A stretch of 64,000 bases of DNA. It comes from Elusimicrobiota bacterium. Lineage in GTDB: Bacteria; Elusimicrobiota; Elusimicrobia; UBA1565; UBA9628. This document shows, piece by piece, positions 1-8,336 of this stretch (its first letter is position 1; each line of letters begins with the position of its first letter). The notes beneath the pieces were generated by a model, which had not been told where the DNA came from, ran no database searches, and saw only the letters and a list, made by a program, of their open reading frames with translations. The DNA lies in the NCBI GenBank assembly GCA_027406905.1, contig DAHZHT010000006.1, positions 1 through 64,000 of the forward strand. Direction: 5' to 3'. The position numbers were made by a program, and so were the translations under genes.

Positions 1-220
1 CGGTTCTTCTTAAAACAAGCTCGGGGAGATAACGCCCGGCGATATCGGCGAAAACCACCGCTAAAAGAAGGGCCAAGGCCAAGCCCGCCAAGGCTCCGAT
101 AAAAACCGACCAGGGCTTATGCGTTGACGCCGCCAGAGCCAAGGCGGCGAACTGAGTTCTGTCTCCCATCTCGGCCAGAAATAGAGTAAAAAAGGAGCTA
201 AGGATGAGTTTTGTATCCAT
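1..220 (-). CDS. GDT1/TMEM165 family (UPF0016) cation exchanger, partial
   Basis: Only the N-terminal 73 codons lie in the window; the gene runs off the left edge. The protein starts MDTKLILSSF and carries the family signature E-M-G-D-R-T around residues 17-22, followed by a second hydrophobic segment with a KPWSVFIGA run. Members of this family are inner-membrane Mn2+/Ca2+ exporters or exchangers that use two copies of an ExGD(K/R)(S/T) motif; the second copy would lie outside the window. The start codon overlaps the stop of the upstream permease by one base (TAATG), so the two are probably translationally coupled. Family assignment is firm; the ion is inferred. Confidence 0.85.
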   Translation of the reverse strand, partial: MDTKLILSSFFTLFLAEMGDRTQFAALALAASTHKPWSVFIGALAGLALALLLAVVFADIAGRYLPELVLRRT

Positions 221-1875
221 TATTTCCACAGCCCCAGCCAAATACTCCCGCCGGTCACGAGCGCCGTGATGACCGAAGCCGCGACCCCGGTCAGCCAAAA
301 AGATTTCCTTTCGGACATTCCGTTTCGGCCAAGATTTTCCCGCCACACCACCATCGCAAAATAAAAGGCAAGACCAATTAAAAGCCAGACAAAAAACCGA
401 ACCCAGGTCACCTTGGGCAAATAAACCATCAGTAAAAGACACGAGATGATTCCGGCGGGCGCCGTCAGCCAAACCCAAGGCGCGCGGAAATCCCGCGGAC
501 GCTCGGGATCGGTGAGGCGCAAAATCAAAACTCCGCCGCAGACCAGGATAAAGGCGAAAAGGGTCCCGATATTGGTCAAATCCACGATTTCATCAATCGG
601 GAAAAAGGCGGCGCAGACCGCGACGGCCGCGCCCGTGAGCGCCGTCGTTACGACCGGCGTCTTGTATTTGGGATGAATTTTCGCGCACCACGACGGCAAG
701 AGCCCGTCTCGCGACATCGAGAAGAAAATTCTCGGCTGGCCAATTTGATAGACCAAAAGGGCCGCCGTATTGGCGACCACCGATCCCACCGAAACCAGAA
801 AAGCGCAAAACGTAATCCACAGCCCGCTTGAACTGGCCGCATGCCGCTCGATGGCCGAGGCCAAGGGCTCGGCGTTGTTTAAGCTTGCATAAGGCGCCAT
901 GCCGGTCAAGGCCGCGGCGACGACGATGTAGATGACGGTGCAGGCGATTAAAGAGCCGATAATGCCAATGGGAATATCGCGCTTGGGGTTTTTGCTTTCT
1001 TCCGAAGCCGTTGAAACCGCGTCAAAGCCGATATAGGCGAAAAACACGATCGCCGCTCCGGAAAAAATTCCGCCCCAGCCGTTTGGCGCAAAGCCCTTCC
1101 ACGCCGAAACGGATCCCCTCGGAACCCAATGATCCATTTTAAAAAGGCTCACTCCCACGGCGGTAAAAAATAAAAGAATCACCAGTTTAATGAGGACCAT
1201 GATCGCGTTGAAGCGGCTCGATTCTTTAATGCCGATGACCGTGATCCAGGTAATGCCCGCCATGATGAGAACCGCGAACAAATTAAAGACGATCGGAATC
1301 CCAAACAGATGCGGAGCCGCCGCGAAAACCGCATCCGGAGTTCCCCGCGGACACATGCTCAGCCAAGCCGGCACGCCCCAATTCCAGCCGGGGTGTCCCA
1401 AGGATGAGCCGATTAAAAGCCCGGCGTTATGAACCATCTCGTTGAAATAGCCCGCCCAGGAAATGGCGACGGCCACGTTTGAGGCGGCATATTCTAAAAG
1501 GAGATCCCAACCGATAATCCACGCGATCAATTCCCCCATCGTCGCGTAGGCGTAGGTATAGGCCGAACCGGAAATAGGGATCATCGAGGCCATTTCGGCA
1601 TAGCAGATGGCGGCAAAGCCGCAGACAACGGCGGTCACGACAAAGGAGAGAATAATCGCGGGCCCCGCGCCCAGGCGCACGACATGCCCAGCGGCGTCGA
1701 CTTGACCGGCGGCGGCCGTTCCGATCGTGGAAAAAATTCCCGCGCCGATAACGGCTCCGATCCCGAGAAAAATCAGATCGACGGGCCCCAGGGAACGCGA
1801 AAGACCGTGCGGGTCCTCCGCTTCGACCGACAACTCATTAAGCCCTTTACGCTTCCAAAGACGGGACAAATCCAT
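220..1875 (-). CDS. APC superfamily amino acid permease (CAT-like)
   Basis: About 551 residues with 12-14 hydrophobic segments. The first membrane helix contains GIGAVIGAGIF, the glycine-rich substrate-binding motif of the amino acid-polyamine-organocation superfamily, and the motif FFAYIGFDAVSTASEE follows in the middle of the protein, as in cationic amino acid transporter (CAT/YfnA) type members. It likely imports an amino acid through the inner membrane; the substrate cannot be read from the sequence. ATG at 1875 is preferred over an upstream TTG at 1881. It lies 8 nt behind a second, similar permease and is coupled to the GDT1-like gene, so all three probably form one transcript read leftward from 3401. 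Confidence 0.88.
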   Translation of the reverse strand: MDLSRLWKRKGLNELSVEAEDPHGLSRSLGPVDLIFLGIGAVIGAGIFSTIGTAAAGQVDAAGHVVRLGAGPAIILSFVVTAVVCGFAAICYAEMASMIPISGSAYTYAYATMGELIAWIIGWDLLLEYAASNVAVAISWAGYFNEMVHNAGLLIGSSLGHPGWNWGVPAWLSMCPRGTPDAVFAAAPHLFGIPIVFNLFAVLIMAGITWITVIGIKESSRFNAIMVLIKLVILLFFTAVGVSLFKMDHWVPRGSVSAWKGFAPNGWGGIFSGAAIVFFAYIGFDAVSTASEESKNPKRDIPIGIIGSLIACTVIYIVVAAALTGMAPYASLNNAEPLASAIERHAASSSGLWITFCAFLVSVGSVVANTAALLVYQIGQPRIFFSMSRDGLLPSWCAKIHPKYKTPVVTTALTGAAVAVCAAFFPIDEIVDLTNIGTLFAFILVCGGVLILRLTDPERPRDFRAPWVWLTAPAGIISCLLLMVYLPKVTWVRFFVWLLIGLAFYFAMVVWRENLGRNGMSERKSFWLTGVAASVITALVTGGSIWLGLWK

Positions 1876-1883
1876 CAGCAAGG

Positions 1884-3401
1884 TTACGCGGGATCCTGAC
1901 GCGCGGCAATTCGCCGCCTTTCTTCGGCCAGAACGCTATTGTGGCGGCTATAGAAAAAATAAATCACGAGGCCAATCAAAAGCCAAATAATTAATCGCCA
2001 CCAGTTTTCCGCAGGAAGGGAAAACATCAAAAGCAGGCAAGTCGCGATTCCTAAGATAGGAACTATCGGAACCATCGGGCAAACAAACGGGCGCGCGGCG
2101 TGGGGATGGGTTTTTCGCATGATCAAGACGGCGGCGCAGACGATGACGAAAGCGAGCAATGTCCCGATATTGACGAGTTCGGCCAAAATGCGGAGCGGAA
2201 TCAAGGCCGCCATCGAGGCGACGACGACGCCGGTCAAAATCGTCGCTTTATAAGGCGTCTGGAACTTGTCATGGATCGCCGCGAAAAAACCCCTGGGCAA
2301 AAGCCCGTCTCGCGCCATCGCCAAAAATACCCGCGGCTGGCTGAGCATCATGACGAGCAAAACAGAAGTGATGCCGGCCAAGGCGCCCAATGAAATAATT
2401 CCCTGGGCCCAAGGAAGCCCGACCTGTTTAAAAGCTTCCGAAATGGGAGCGTCGATATTGATTTGTTTGTAGGGAATCATGCCGGTCAAGACCGCAGTGA
2501 CCGCTATGTAGAGGAAGGTGCAGACAATCAAGGAAGTGATAATCCCAAAGGGCACGCTTGTCTGCGGCTCAATGGCCTCTTCAGCCTGGGTTGAAACCGC
2601 GTCAAAGCCGATATAGGCGAAAAAAATCATCGCCGCGCCGGCGAAAACCCCCAGCGGCTCGCCCGCGGGCCCGGTTTGGCCGAAAATTGTTTTTCCAAAA
2701 AAACTAATCCCGGTATACCCATAGGGAGCGAAGGGAATCCAGTTCTTTGGATGGATGTAAAACGCGCCGACGACGATCACGAATAAAACCACCGCCAATT
2801 TAACGAACACCATCGCGGCGTTAAAAGAAGCGCTTTCTTGAACCCCCACGATCAAGATTCCCATGACAATAAAGGTGATGACGATAGCGGGAAAATCGCA
2901 AACCGTTCCGGTCGCGAGAAGTTTCCCCAAGACGGGGCTGTAATCGAAAGGAGCGTTGGTTAGAATATGCGGAATCGAAATCCCAAAGATGCCGATAAAA
3001 TCCTGAAAATAATGCGACCATCCATGCGCGATGGCGGCCGAAGCGACGGTGTATTCCAAGATTAAATCCCAGCCGATAATCCAAGCGAAAAGTTCTCCCA
3101 ATGTCGCGTAAGCGTAAGTGTAGGCCGAGCCCGCGACGGGGACCATCGCGGCGAACTCCGCATAGCAAAGGGCGGCGAAAATGCAGGCGACTCCGGCAAG
3201 GACAAAAGATAAAATCAGAGCGGGGCCGGCTTTATCGTGGGCGGCCACTCCCGTCAACACAAAAATCCCAGTGCCGATAATTCCGCCGATTCCCAATCCC
3301 GCCAACTGCCAGGGGCCTAACACGCGGTTTAAGCGCTTGCCGGTTTTCATCTCCTCTAAAATCAGGGAAAGGGGCTTGGCCGCGAAGAGATTTTTGAACA
3401 T
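1884..3401 (-). CDS. APC superfamily amino acid permease (CAT-like), paralogue
   Basis: About 505 residues and clearly related to the permease downstream of it: GIGGIIGTGIF in helix 1, FFAYIGFDAVSTQAEEA in the middle and a similar C-terminal helix with LLIGLVIYFFYSR. The two genes look like a tandem duplication that has diverged. The open frame extends 64 codons further upstream, but that part overlaps the promoter region and has no transporter character; the start MFKNLFAAKPLSLI at 3401 fits the family. A TATAAT hexamer sits 9 nt upstream of this ATG on the minus strand (3410-3415), with no clear ribosome binding site. Substrate unknown; basic amino acids are a family-based guess. Confidence 0.87.
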   Translation of the reverse strand: MFKNLFAAKPLSLILEEMKTGKRLNRVLGPWQLAGLGIGGIIGTGIFVLTGVAAHDKAGPALILSFVLAGVACIFAALCYAEFAAMVPVAGSAYTYAYATLGELFAWIIGWDLILEYTVASAAIAHGWSHYFQDFIGIFGISIPHILTNAPFDYSPVLGKLLATGTVCDFPAIVITFIVMGILIVGVQESASFNAAMVFVKLAVVLFVIVVGAFYIHPKNWIPFAPYGYTGISFFGKTIFGQTGPAGEPLGVFAGAAMIFFAYIGFDAVSTQAEEAIEPQTSVPFGIITSLIVCTFLYIAVTAVLTGMIPYKQINIDAPISEAFKQVGLPWAQGIISLGALAGITSVLLVMMLSQPRVFLAMARDGLLPRGFFAAIHDKFQTPYKATILTGVVVASMAALIPLRILAELVNIGTLLAFVIVCAAVLIMRKTHPHAARPFVCPMVPIVPILGIATCLLLMFSLPAENWWRLIIWLLIGLVIYFFYSRHNSVLAEERRRIAARQDPA

Positions 3402-3441
3402 AATTAATTTATTATACCTAATAGGAACCCAGAAAATGGCC

Positions 3442-3478
3442 CACAACACTTCGGTAACATTTTGGATGATTTGATGCG
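3442..3478. repeat. 37-bp intergenic repeat, copy 1
   Basis: This stretch matches 23204-23240 at 33 of 37 positions in the same orientation. Both copies lie between divergent genes, about 40 bp upstream of the minus-strand gene and 42-50 bp upstream of the plus-strand gene. It starts CACAACACTTCGG and ends ATGATTTGATGCG. Function unknown; a shared regulator site or a short dispersed repeat are both possible. Confidence 0.7.
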
Positions 3479-3483
3479 TCCCA

Positions 3484-3530
3484 TTGCGCTTCGGCCTGAT
3501 CTCCGCTATAATATACGCATAAGCATATAT
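3484..3530 (+). promoter_or_regulatory. arsR promoter with ArsR operator 1
   Basis: A -35 like TTGCGC (3484-3489) is followed after 17 bp by a perfect -10 TATAAT (3507-3512). The interrupted palindrome ATATACG-N6-CATATAT (3511-3530) overlaps the end of the -10 and the arsR start codon. The same motif is present before the arsC-acr3 gene (3893-3912). A repressor bound here would block transcription of arsR, as expected for autoregulation by an ArsR family protein. Confidence 0.75.
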
Positions 3531-3876
3531 GAAAGCTCCCGCTGACCGGATGTTTAGGGCGTTCGCGGATGAAACGCGGCTGAGGATTCTCAACCTCCTG
3601 GCGCGCCGCCGGGAGCTTTGCGTTTGCGATATCCAGAAAATTCTAGGCGTTTCTCAGCCCAAGGTCTCCAGGCATCTCGCGTATTTGCGAAACGCCGGCC
3701 TCGTAAATGTTCGCAAAGAGGGATTGTGGAAGCATTACTCGCTGACAAGGGCCGAGAGCGGCTTTCATCGCGGATTAATTGGATGCCTGCGGGGATGCTT
3801 TTCCGAGGTCAAAACTCTGCGACAAGACTTAAAGACGCTCAAAAAAATTCAGTCTCAAAAGGCGGCGTGTGGCTGA
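3529..3876 (+). CDS. arsR: ArsR family arsenite-responsive repressor
   Basis: A 115-residue winged-helix protein. It has FADETRLRILNLLARR at residues 13-28, then the metal-binding motif ELCVCDI (residues 30-36) in which the two Cys bind As(III)/Sb(III), then the recognition helix region VSQPKVSRHLAYL. In this family arsenite binding releases the protein from the operator and derepresses the resistance genes. The start is placed at 3529; there is no ribosome binding site and the predicted transcript begins only about 10 nt upstream, so a start at the internal ATG (3550) cannot be excluded. It is followed by arsC-acr3, which has its own copy of the operator. Confidence 0.9.
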   Translation: MKAPADRMFRAFADETRLRILNLLARRRELCVCDIQKILGVSQPKVSRHLAYLRNAGLVNVRKEGLWKHYSLTRAESGFHRGLIGCLRGCFSEVKTLRQDLKTLKKIQSQKAACG

Positions 3877-3889
3877 TTTTTTTACGCTT

Positions 3890-3915
3890 TATATATACGA
3901 GAATCCATATATAAT
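3890..3915 (+). promoter_or_regulatory. ArsR operator 2 and -10 box upstream of arsC-acr3
   Basis: An inverted repeat TATATAT-N10-ATATATA (3890-3896 and 3907-3913) contains ATATACG-N6-CATATAT at 3893-3912, identical in its fixed positions to the operator before arsR. A TATAAT hexamer (3910-3915) overlaps the right arm. GGAGAG follows just before the ATG at 3925 and serves as ribosome binding site. The pump gene therefore seems to have its own ArsR-controlled promoter. Confidence 0.7.
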
Positions 3916-3924
3916 GGAGAGAAA

Positions 3925-5370
3925 ATGAAAAAGGCGTTGTTTGTGTGCGTTGAAAACTCCTGCCGCAGCCAGATGGCGGAAGGATTTGCCCGCAAACTCG
4001 GTCAAGGCGTCCTAGAGGCCTTTAGCGCCGGCTCAAGACCGTCCGGACAAGTCAATCTCCGGGCCATCGCCTTTATGAAGGAAAAGGAAATTGATATCGG
4101 CGTCCAGGCATCAAAAGGCTTAGCGGATCTTCCCAGGGTCGAGTGGGATTACATCGTGACGATGGGTTGCGGAGACGCCTGCCCCTCTCTTCCGGCCAAA
4201 AACCGGCTCGATTGGAACCTGCCCGACCCGAAGAATCTTTCGGATGAGGATTTTCGCCATATAAGAGATGAGATCGAACTTCGCGTCAAGAATTTAATTG
4301 ACACGGCGAACAATCCGAACGACAAACCCAAAAAACATCTTTCATTTTTAGACCGCTATCTGACGGCGTGGATATTCGCCGCGATGGCGCTGGGAATCGC
4401 TCTTGGATTTTTCGCGCCGGGCATTCCGGCTTTCATCAACCGCTTTCAATCAGGCACGACCAATATCCCCATCGCCATCGGTCTTATCCTGATGATGTAT
4501 CCGCCGCTGGCCAAGGTGCGCTATGAAAATCTCGGAGGGGTCTTTCGCGATAAAAAAGTTCTGGGCCTGTCTCTTCTCCAGAATTGGCTGATTGGTCCGG
4601 CGCTCATGTTTGCGCTCGCTATTATTTTTCTGCGACGCTATCCCGAATACATGGTCGGCCTTATCCTGATCGGCCTTGCGCGCTGTATCGCGATGGTGAT
4701 CGTATGGAACGAATTGGCGAACGGAGACGCGGAATACGCGGCCGGCCTCGTCGCCTTTAACAGCGTCTTTCAAGTTCTCTTCTACAGCGTCTACGCCTGG
4801 CTGTTCATCACGAAAGCGCTTCCGCTCTTGGGATTTTCCGGCGCGGCCATTGATATCGGCATGGGACAAATCGCGCGCAGCGTTTTTATCTACCTCGGCA
4901 TTCCCTTTCTCGCTGGGATGCTGACTCGGCTCGCCTTGGTCCGGGCAAAAGGAAAGGACTGGTATCATCGGTTTTTTATCCCTAAGATCAGTCCGCTGAC
5001 GCTGATATCCCTTCTCTTTACCATCGTCGTCATGTTTAGCCTGAAAGGAGAGATGATTGTCAAAATTCCTCTCGACGTTTTGCGAATCGCCCTGCCGCTT
5101 CTGATTTATTTTGTCTTGATGTTTTTAATCAGCTTCTGGCTTGGGAAAAAAGAGGGCGCGGACTATTCCAAGGCGGCGACTCTCTCATTTACGGCCGCCA
5201 GCAATAATTTTGAGCTGGCCATCGCGGTCGCGGTGGCGGTGTTTGGACTTAACTCGGGACAAGCGTTCGCCGCGGTCATTGGGCCCTTGGTCGAGGTTCC
5301 GGTTCTCATCGGGCTTGTGAATGTCTCGCTTTTTTTTCAGAGGCGATATTTTAAAGACAAACGGGGATAA
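3925..5370 (+). CDS. Arsenate reductase (ArsC, LMW-PTPase type) fused to ACR3 arsenite efflux pump
   Basis: One 481-residue frame joins two resistance enzymes. Residues 1-130 are a thioredoxin-coupled arsenate reductase: the phosphatase loop C8-VENSC-R14, a further C13, and the resolving cysteines C82 and C86 in GCGDACP, with a PDP motif near residue 100. Residues about 145-475 are a ten-helix ACR3 family permease with the conserved [10 protein letters not shown] segment (Cys near 253) and the charged helix [11 protein letters not shown] near 455. Arsenate would be reduced by the N-terminal half and arsenite exported by the C-terminal half. Mycobacterial fusions known to me have the reverse order, ACR3 first. 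The last 71 bp recur at 6859-6929. Confidence 0.92.
   Translation: MKKALFVCVENSCRSQMAEGFARKLGQGVLEAFSAGSRPSGQVNLRAIAFMKEKEIDIGVQASKGLADLPRVEWDYIVTMGCGDACPSLPAKNRLDWNLPDPKNLSDEDFRHIRDEIELRVKNLIDTANNPNDKPKKHLSFLDRYLTAWIFAAMALGIALGFFAPGIPAFINRFQSGTTNIPIAIGLILMMYPPLAKVRYENLGGVFRDKKVLGLSLLQNWLIGPALMFALAIIFLRRYPEYMVGLILIGLARCIAMVIVWNELANGDAEYAAGLVAFNSVFQVLFYSVYAWLFITKALPLLGFSGAAIDIGMGQIARSVFIYLGIPFLAGMLTRLALVRAKGKDWYHRFFIPKISPLTLISLLFTIVVMFSLKGEMIVKIPLDVLRIALPLLIYFVLMFLISFWLGKKEGADYSKAATLSFTAASNNFELAIAVAVAVFGLNSGQAFAAVIGPLVEVPVLIGLVNVSLFFQRRYFKDKRG
5289..5359 (+). repeat. 3' end of acr3, partner of the duplicated segment at 6859-6929
   Basis: This 71-bp segment of the acr3 domain matches 6859-6929 at 66 or 67 positions, the first 42 bp being identical. 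The mismatches inside the coding frame up to the FKD codons are all synonymous. The two copies flank the AAA/DUF4143 gene like long direct repeats, 1570 bp apart. Confidence 0.85.
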
Positions 5371-5414
5371 GGAGTTCGGCTAAAAAGGGCGAATTGGGGA
5401 CTTTTTTTGCTTTT

Positions 5415-6602
5415 TTAGCGGCGGCTGATTGCCGGCGGATGAGGAATCGAGCGCAAAAATTCTTGAAAGCCGACGGCCCTGATTTTATCAGCTAGCGGGA
5501 AGGACTGCTTTCCAGGAAATATCAGCAACAGCTCGTCGAGATGAAGATCTTGCATCGCGATTTTCATGGAAGGCGTTAAGCGCGGGGAATCCGTGTATTT
5601 GATCTCATATCCGAGGCGGCGGTTGTTTTTGATCAATAATAGGTCCAGCTCGGCTTGATTGTGCGTCGCCCAAAAATAAGCTTCTCCAGTATCCGCCGAA
5701 CTAGCCCGAATCACCTCTTCGATGACCCATCCCTCCCAAGAGGCTCCAAGTTTCGGGTGAGACATCACGTCTTTTTCGGCGCGGCAGCCTATCAGCGAAT
5801 GAAAAATTCCTGAGTCTCGAAAATAAATTTTGGGCGCTTTGACCTGGCGCTTCTTTAAATTCTCATGCCAGGGCGGAAGACTCCGCAACATGAAAGCTCC
5901 GCAGAGGATATCGAGATATCGGCGCATGGAATCATCCGAGAGCCCCAGGGATTGGCCGATCTCGGAGGCGTTGAAAGTTTGTCCGTGATAATGGGCCAGC
6001 ATCGTCCAAAAGCGGCGCAAGGACGAGGCAGGGACGCGAAATCCAAGAGCTGGAATGTCCCGTTCTAAAAAAGTGGAGATATAATCTTTCCGCCATTGGG
6101 CCGATTCCTCATCTTTGCGGGCTAAAAACGATTTTGGGTAGCCGCCGCGAAGCCAAAGCCGCCTAAGGGCTTTTTCAGGAACTTCCTCCGCCGTAAAGGG
6201 CGAAAGCTCCACAAAACCGATGCGCCCGGCCAAGGACTCCGAACCCTGGCGAATGAGATCTCGCGAGGCGCTCCCCAAAATAAGAAAGCGCGCCGGAATC
6301 GGGCGGCGATCGGAGAGGACGCGCAGGGTCTCAAAAAGATTCGGACGGCGCTGAATTTCATCTATAATGACGATTCCGCGCAAATTCTCAAGAGCCAACT
6401 TAGGCGTCTCAAGCCGAGCGAGATCGGTCTCGTCTTCGAGGTCGAAAAACGCGGAGTTTCGCGCGAGAGGAGAAAGCTTTAAAAATTGCCGCGCGAGGGT
6501 CGTTTTTCCGCATTGGCGCGGCCCTAAAACCGCGACGACGGGGTAAATCCTCGACAGACGGCTGACTTCCGAAAGCGCGCGCCTTCTCTCCATGAGTTCC
6601 AT
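5415..6602 (-). CDS. AAA family ATPase with C-terminal DUF4143 domain
   Basis: A 395-residue protein. Walker A is GPRQCGKTT (about residues 27-35), Walker B is IVIIDEIQ with RRPNLFETLRVL following, and the sensor region reads FLILGSASRDLI. The second half is the DUF4143 domain with a winged-helix-like part (NASEIGQSLGLSDDSMRRYL) and a nuclease-fold-like end (ELDLLLIKNNRRLGYEIKY). Proteins of this AAA_14/DUF4143 type are common, often in mobile or patchy positions, and their function is not settled. It reads against arsC-acr3 and lies between two copies of the acr3 3' end, so it may be an insertion. The start may be ATG 6593 rather than 6602, since the promoter is so close. Confidence 0.85.
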   Translation of the reverse strand: MELMERRRALSEVSRLSRIYPVVAVLGPRQCGKTTLARQFLKLSPLARNSAFFDLEDETDLARLETPKLALENLRGIVIIDEIQRRPNLFETLRVLSDRRPIPARFLILGSASRDLIRQGSESLAGRIGFVELSPFTAEEVPEKALRRLWLRGGYPKSFLARKDEESAQWRKDYISTFLERDIPALGFRVPASSLRRFWTMLAHYHGQTFNASEIGQSLGLSDDSMRRYLDILCGAFMLRSLPPWHENLKKRQVKAPKIYFRDSGIFHSLIGCRAEKDVMSHPKLGASWEGWVIEEVIRASSADTGEAYFWATHNQAELDLLLIKNNRRLGYEIKYTDSPRLTPSMKIAMQDLHLDELLLIFPGKQSFPLADKIRAVGFQEFLRSIPHPPAISRR

Positions 6603-6612
6603 GACAGCTGAT

Positions 6613-6657
6613 ATTATACCATGAAAAATACTTATCTGTTAAGAAATTTTCATGGTA
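6613..6657 (-). promoter_or_regulatory. Promoter of the DUF4143 gene with an overlapping inverted repeat
   Basis: On the minus strand TTAACA (6637-6642) and TATAAT (6613-6618) are spaced 18 bp. A perfect 11-bp inverted repeat, TACCATGAAAA (6617-6627) and its complement (6647-6657), brackets the -35 and touches the -10. Such a layout is typical of an operator for a repressor, possibly autoregulation; the binding protein is unknown. The rest of the gap 6658-6858 shows no gene that I can support. Confidence 0.55.
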
Positions 6658-6858
6658 ATCAGTTTAATATGTCAGCGCGGCGCCTTGAGAAATTCATGGG
6701 ACTATATCAACTATCAAGGCAAACTTGGGGATTCAAGCGGAAATCCCTTGAGCGAATCTTATTGTTTCGAGTTCTCCATTGAAAACGCCGCGGGATTCTA
6801 AAGTTTTAATGCGCTTTTCGTGGCAAGTGGGGGCAGTCTCCATTTCCCCCATTTCAAA

Positions 6859-6952
6859 GGTCGAGGTTCCGGTTCTCATCGGGCTTGTGAATGTCTCGCT
6901 TTTTTTCCAAAGACGCTATTTTAAAGACACCGAGCGAGAGAATTTCGGGTGA
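6859..6952 (+). pseudogene. Remnant of an acr3 3' end
   Basis: The frame reads [20 protein letters not shown] followed by FKDTERENFG and a stop. It matches the last 25 residues of the ACR3 domain upstream without any amino acid change until the final residues, while several third positions differ. No start codon or upstream acr3 sequence is present, so it cannot make a functional protein. The synonymous pattern suggests it is the tail of a different, once functional acr3 allele rather than a decayed copy of the neighbour. Confidence 0.85.
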
Positions 6953-7004
6953 ACCGGGCGGAATTAATTGGACAGGGCTCTAGAGAAACTAGTATATTGG
7001 CGAC

Positions 7005-8336
7005 GTGGGGAGCCGCTTAAAAGCCCAAATTGGGGCACTTGGAAACACCGCTTTAAAACAAAGGGCAAAATTTGTCTCTAGCGGCGTTGCCGCCTATAGT
7101 TCCATCGTCGTTGACCACGCCCAAAACGCGGCCCTCTGGGATAGCGAAGGAAAAAAGTATATCGATTTCGCCGGAGGAATCGGAGCGCTCAACGTTGGGC
7201 ACTCCCACCCCAAGGTCGTCTCCACGCTAAAGCGGCAAGCCGCCAAATTAACTCACACTTCTTTTCACGTCGCCAGTTATCCGGATTATGCGGCGGTCTG
7301 CGAAAAACTCTGCCGGACAATTCCCTCGCCTCTTCCCCAAAAAGCCGCGCTTTTTAACAGCGGAGCGGAAGCCGTTGAAAACGCCGTCAAGCTCGCTCGT
7401 TTTTTTACCCGAAGAAGCGCGGTCATTTCTTTCGGTTTCGCTTTCCACGGGCGCACGCTTTTGTGTTTGACCCTCAACGGGCGAGAAAAAGTTTTAAAAT
7501 CCGGCTTTGGCCCCTTCGCCCCGGAAATTTACCGCGCGCCTTTCCCCTATTCGTATCGCCCCCCCGCAGGCATAAATCCAAAGGATTTGACCGAGTATTG
7601 CCTGGAAGAGTTAAAACGCTTGTGGCAATCAGAAATACCCGCGAATCAAACCGCCGCTTTAATTGTCGAGCCGGTTCAGGGCGAAGGCGGCTTTATCGTT
7701 CCCACGCCCAAATTCCTCAAGGGCTTAAGAGAACTTTGCGACGCCCACGGAATTGTTTTAATCATCGACGAGGTTCAAAGCGGGTTTGGGCGCACTGGAA
7801 AATTCTGGGCCTTTGAGCATGAGGCAGTCTTGCCGGATTTACTGGTCGTTGGAAAATCCCTCGCCGCCGGAATGCCTCTTTCCGCGGTCGTTGGCCGCTC
7901 CGAAATCATGGACGCTCCCCCCGCCGGAGCCATTGGCGGCACCTATGGCGGAAACCCCCTTGCCTGCGCCGCGGCGCTAGCGGTCTTTGAAATTTTTGAA
8001 AAAGAAAATATCCTCAACAAAGCGGGATTGGTCGCCAAAACCGTTCAGGCTCGATTTAACTCCTTTCAGAAAAAATTTTCCATTGTCGGAGAATCTCGGG
8101 GCCTTGGCGCCATGCGCGCATTGGAACTGGTCTTGGACAAAAAAACCAAGGCTCCCTTGCCGGTCAATCAAGTTAAACAAATTATAGCCGACTGCGAGAA
8201 AAAGGGCCTACTCCTCATCAAGGCCGGAATCTTCGACAATGTTTTGCGAACGCTAATGCCGCTGACCATTGAAGACGCAGACTTAAACGAAGGGCTCGAC
8301 ATTCTGGAAGAGACTTTAGAGGATTTCTGCTTATGA
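7005..8336 (+). CDS. Class III aminotransferase, 4-aminobutyrate aminotransferase-like
   Basis: A 443-residue PLP enzyme of the class III (ornithine/GABA) family. Seen are the cofactor-binding [25 protein letters not shown], the DEVQ motif in IIDEVQSGFGRTG and the Schiff-base Lys in VVGKSLAAGMPLS. It most resembles GabT, which moves the amino group of GABA to 2-oxoglutarate; lysine or 5-aminovalerate are alternatives. It opens a four-gene operon with patA and patD-like genes, which favours GABA. The start is a GTG, with TATATT ending 6 nt upstream and TGGACA 18 bp before that, and no ribosome binding site, so the mRNA may be leaderless. Confidence 0.82.
   Translation: MGSRLKAQIGALGNTALKQRAKFVSSGVAAYSSIVVDHAQNAALWDSEGKKYIDFAGGIGALNVGHSHPKVVSTLKRQAAKLTHTSFHVASYPDYAAVCEKLCRTIPSPLPQKAALFNSGAEAVENAVKLARFFTRRSAVISFGFAFHGRTLLCLTLNGREKVLKSGFGPFAPEIYRAPFPYSYRPPAGINPKDLTEYCLEELKRLWQSEIPANQTAALIVEPVQGEGGFIVPTPKFLKGLRELCDAHGIVLIIDEVQSGFGRTGKFWAFEHEAVLPDLLVVGKSLAAGMPLSAVVGRSEIMDAPPAGAIGGTYGGNPLACAAALAVFEIFEKENILNKAGLVAKTVQARFNSFQKKFSIVGESRGLGAMRALELVLDKKTKAPLPVNQVKQIIADCEKKGLLLIKAGIFDNVLRTLMPLTIEDADLNEGLDILEETLEDFCL

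Noticed and set aside
3402-3593. N-terminal extension of the second APC permease to 3593
   Set aside because: The extra 64 codons overlap the divergent arsR promoter and operator and have no transporter character; the start at 3401 matches the family.
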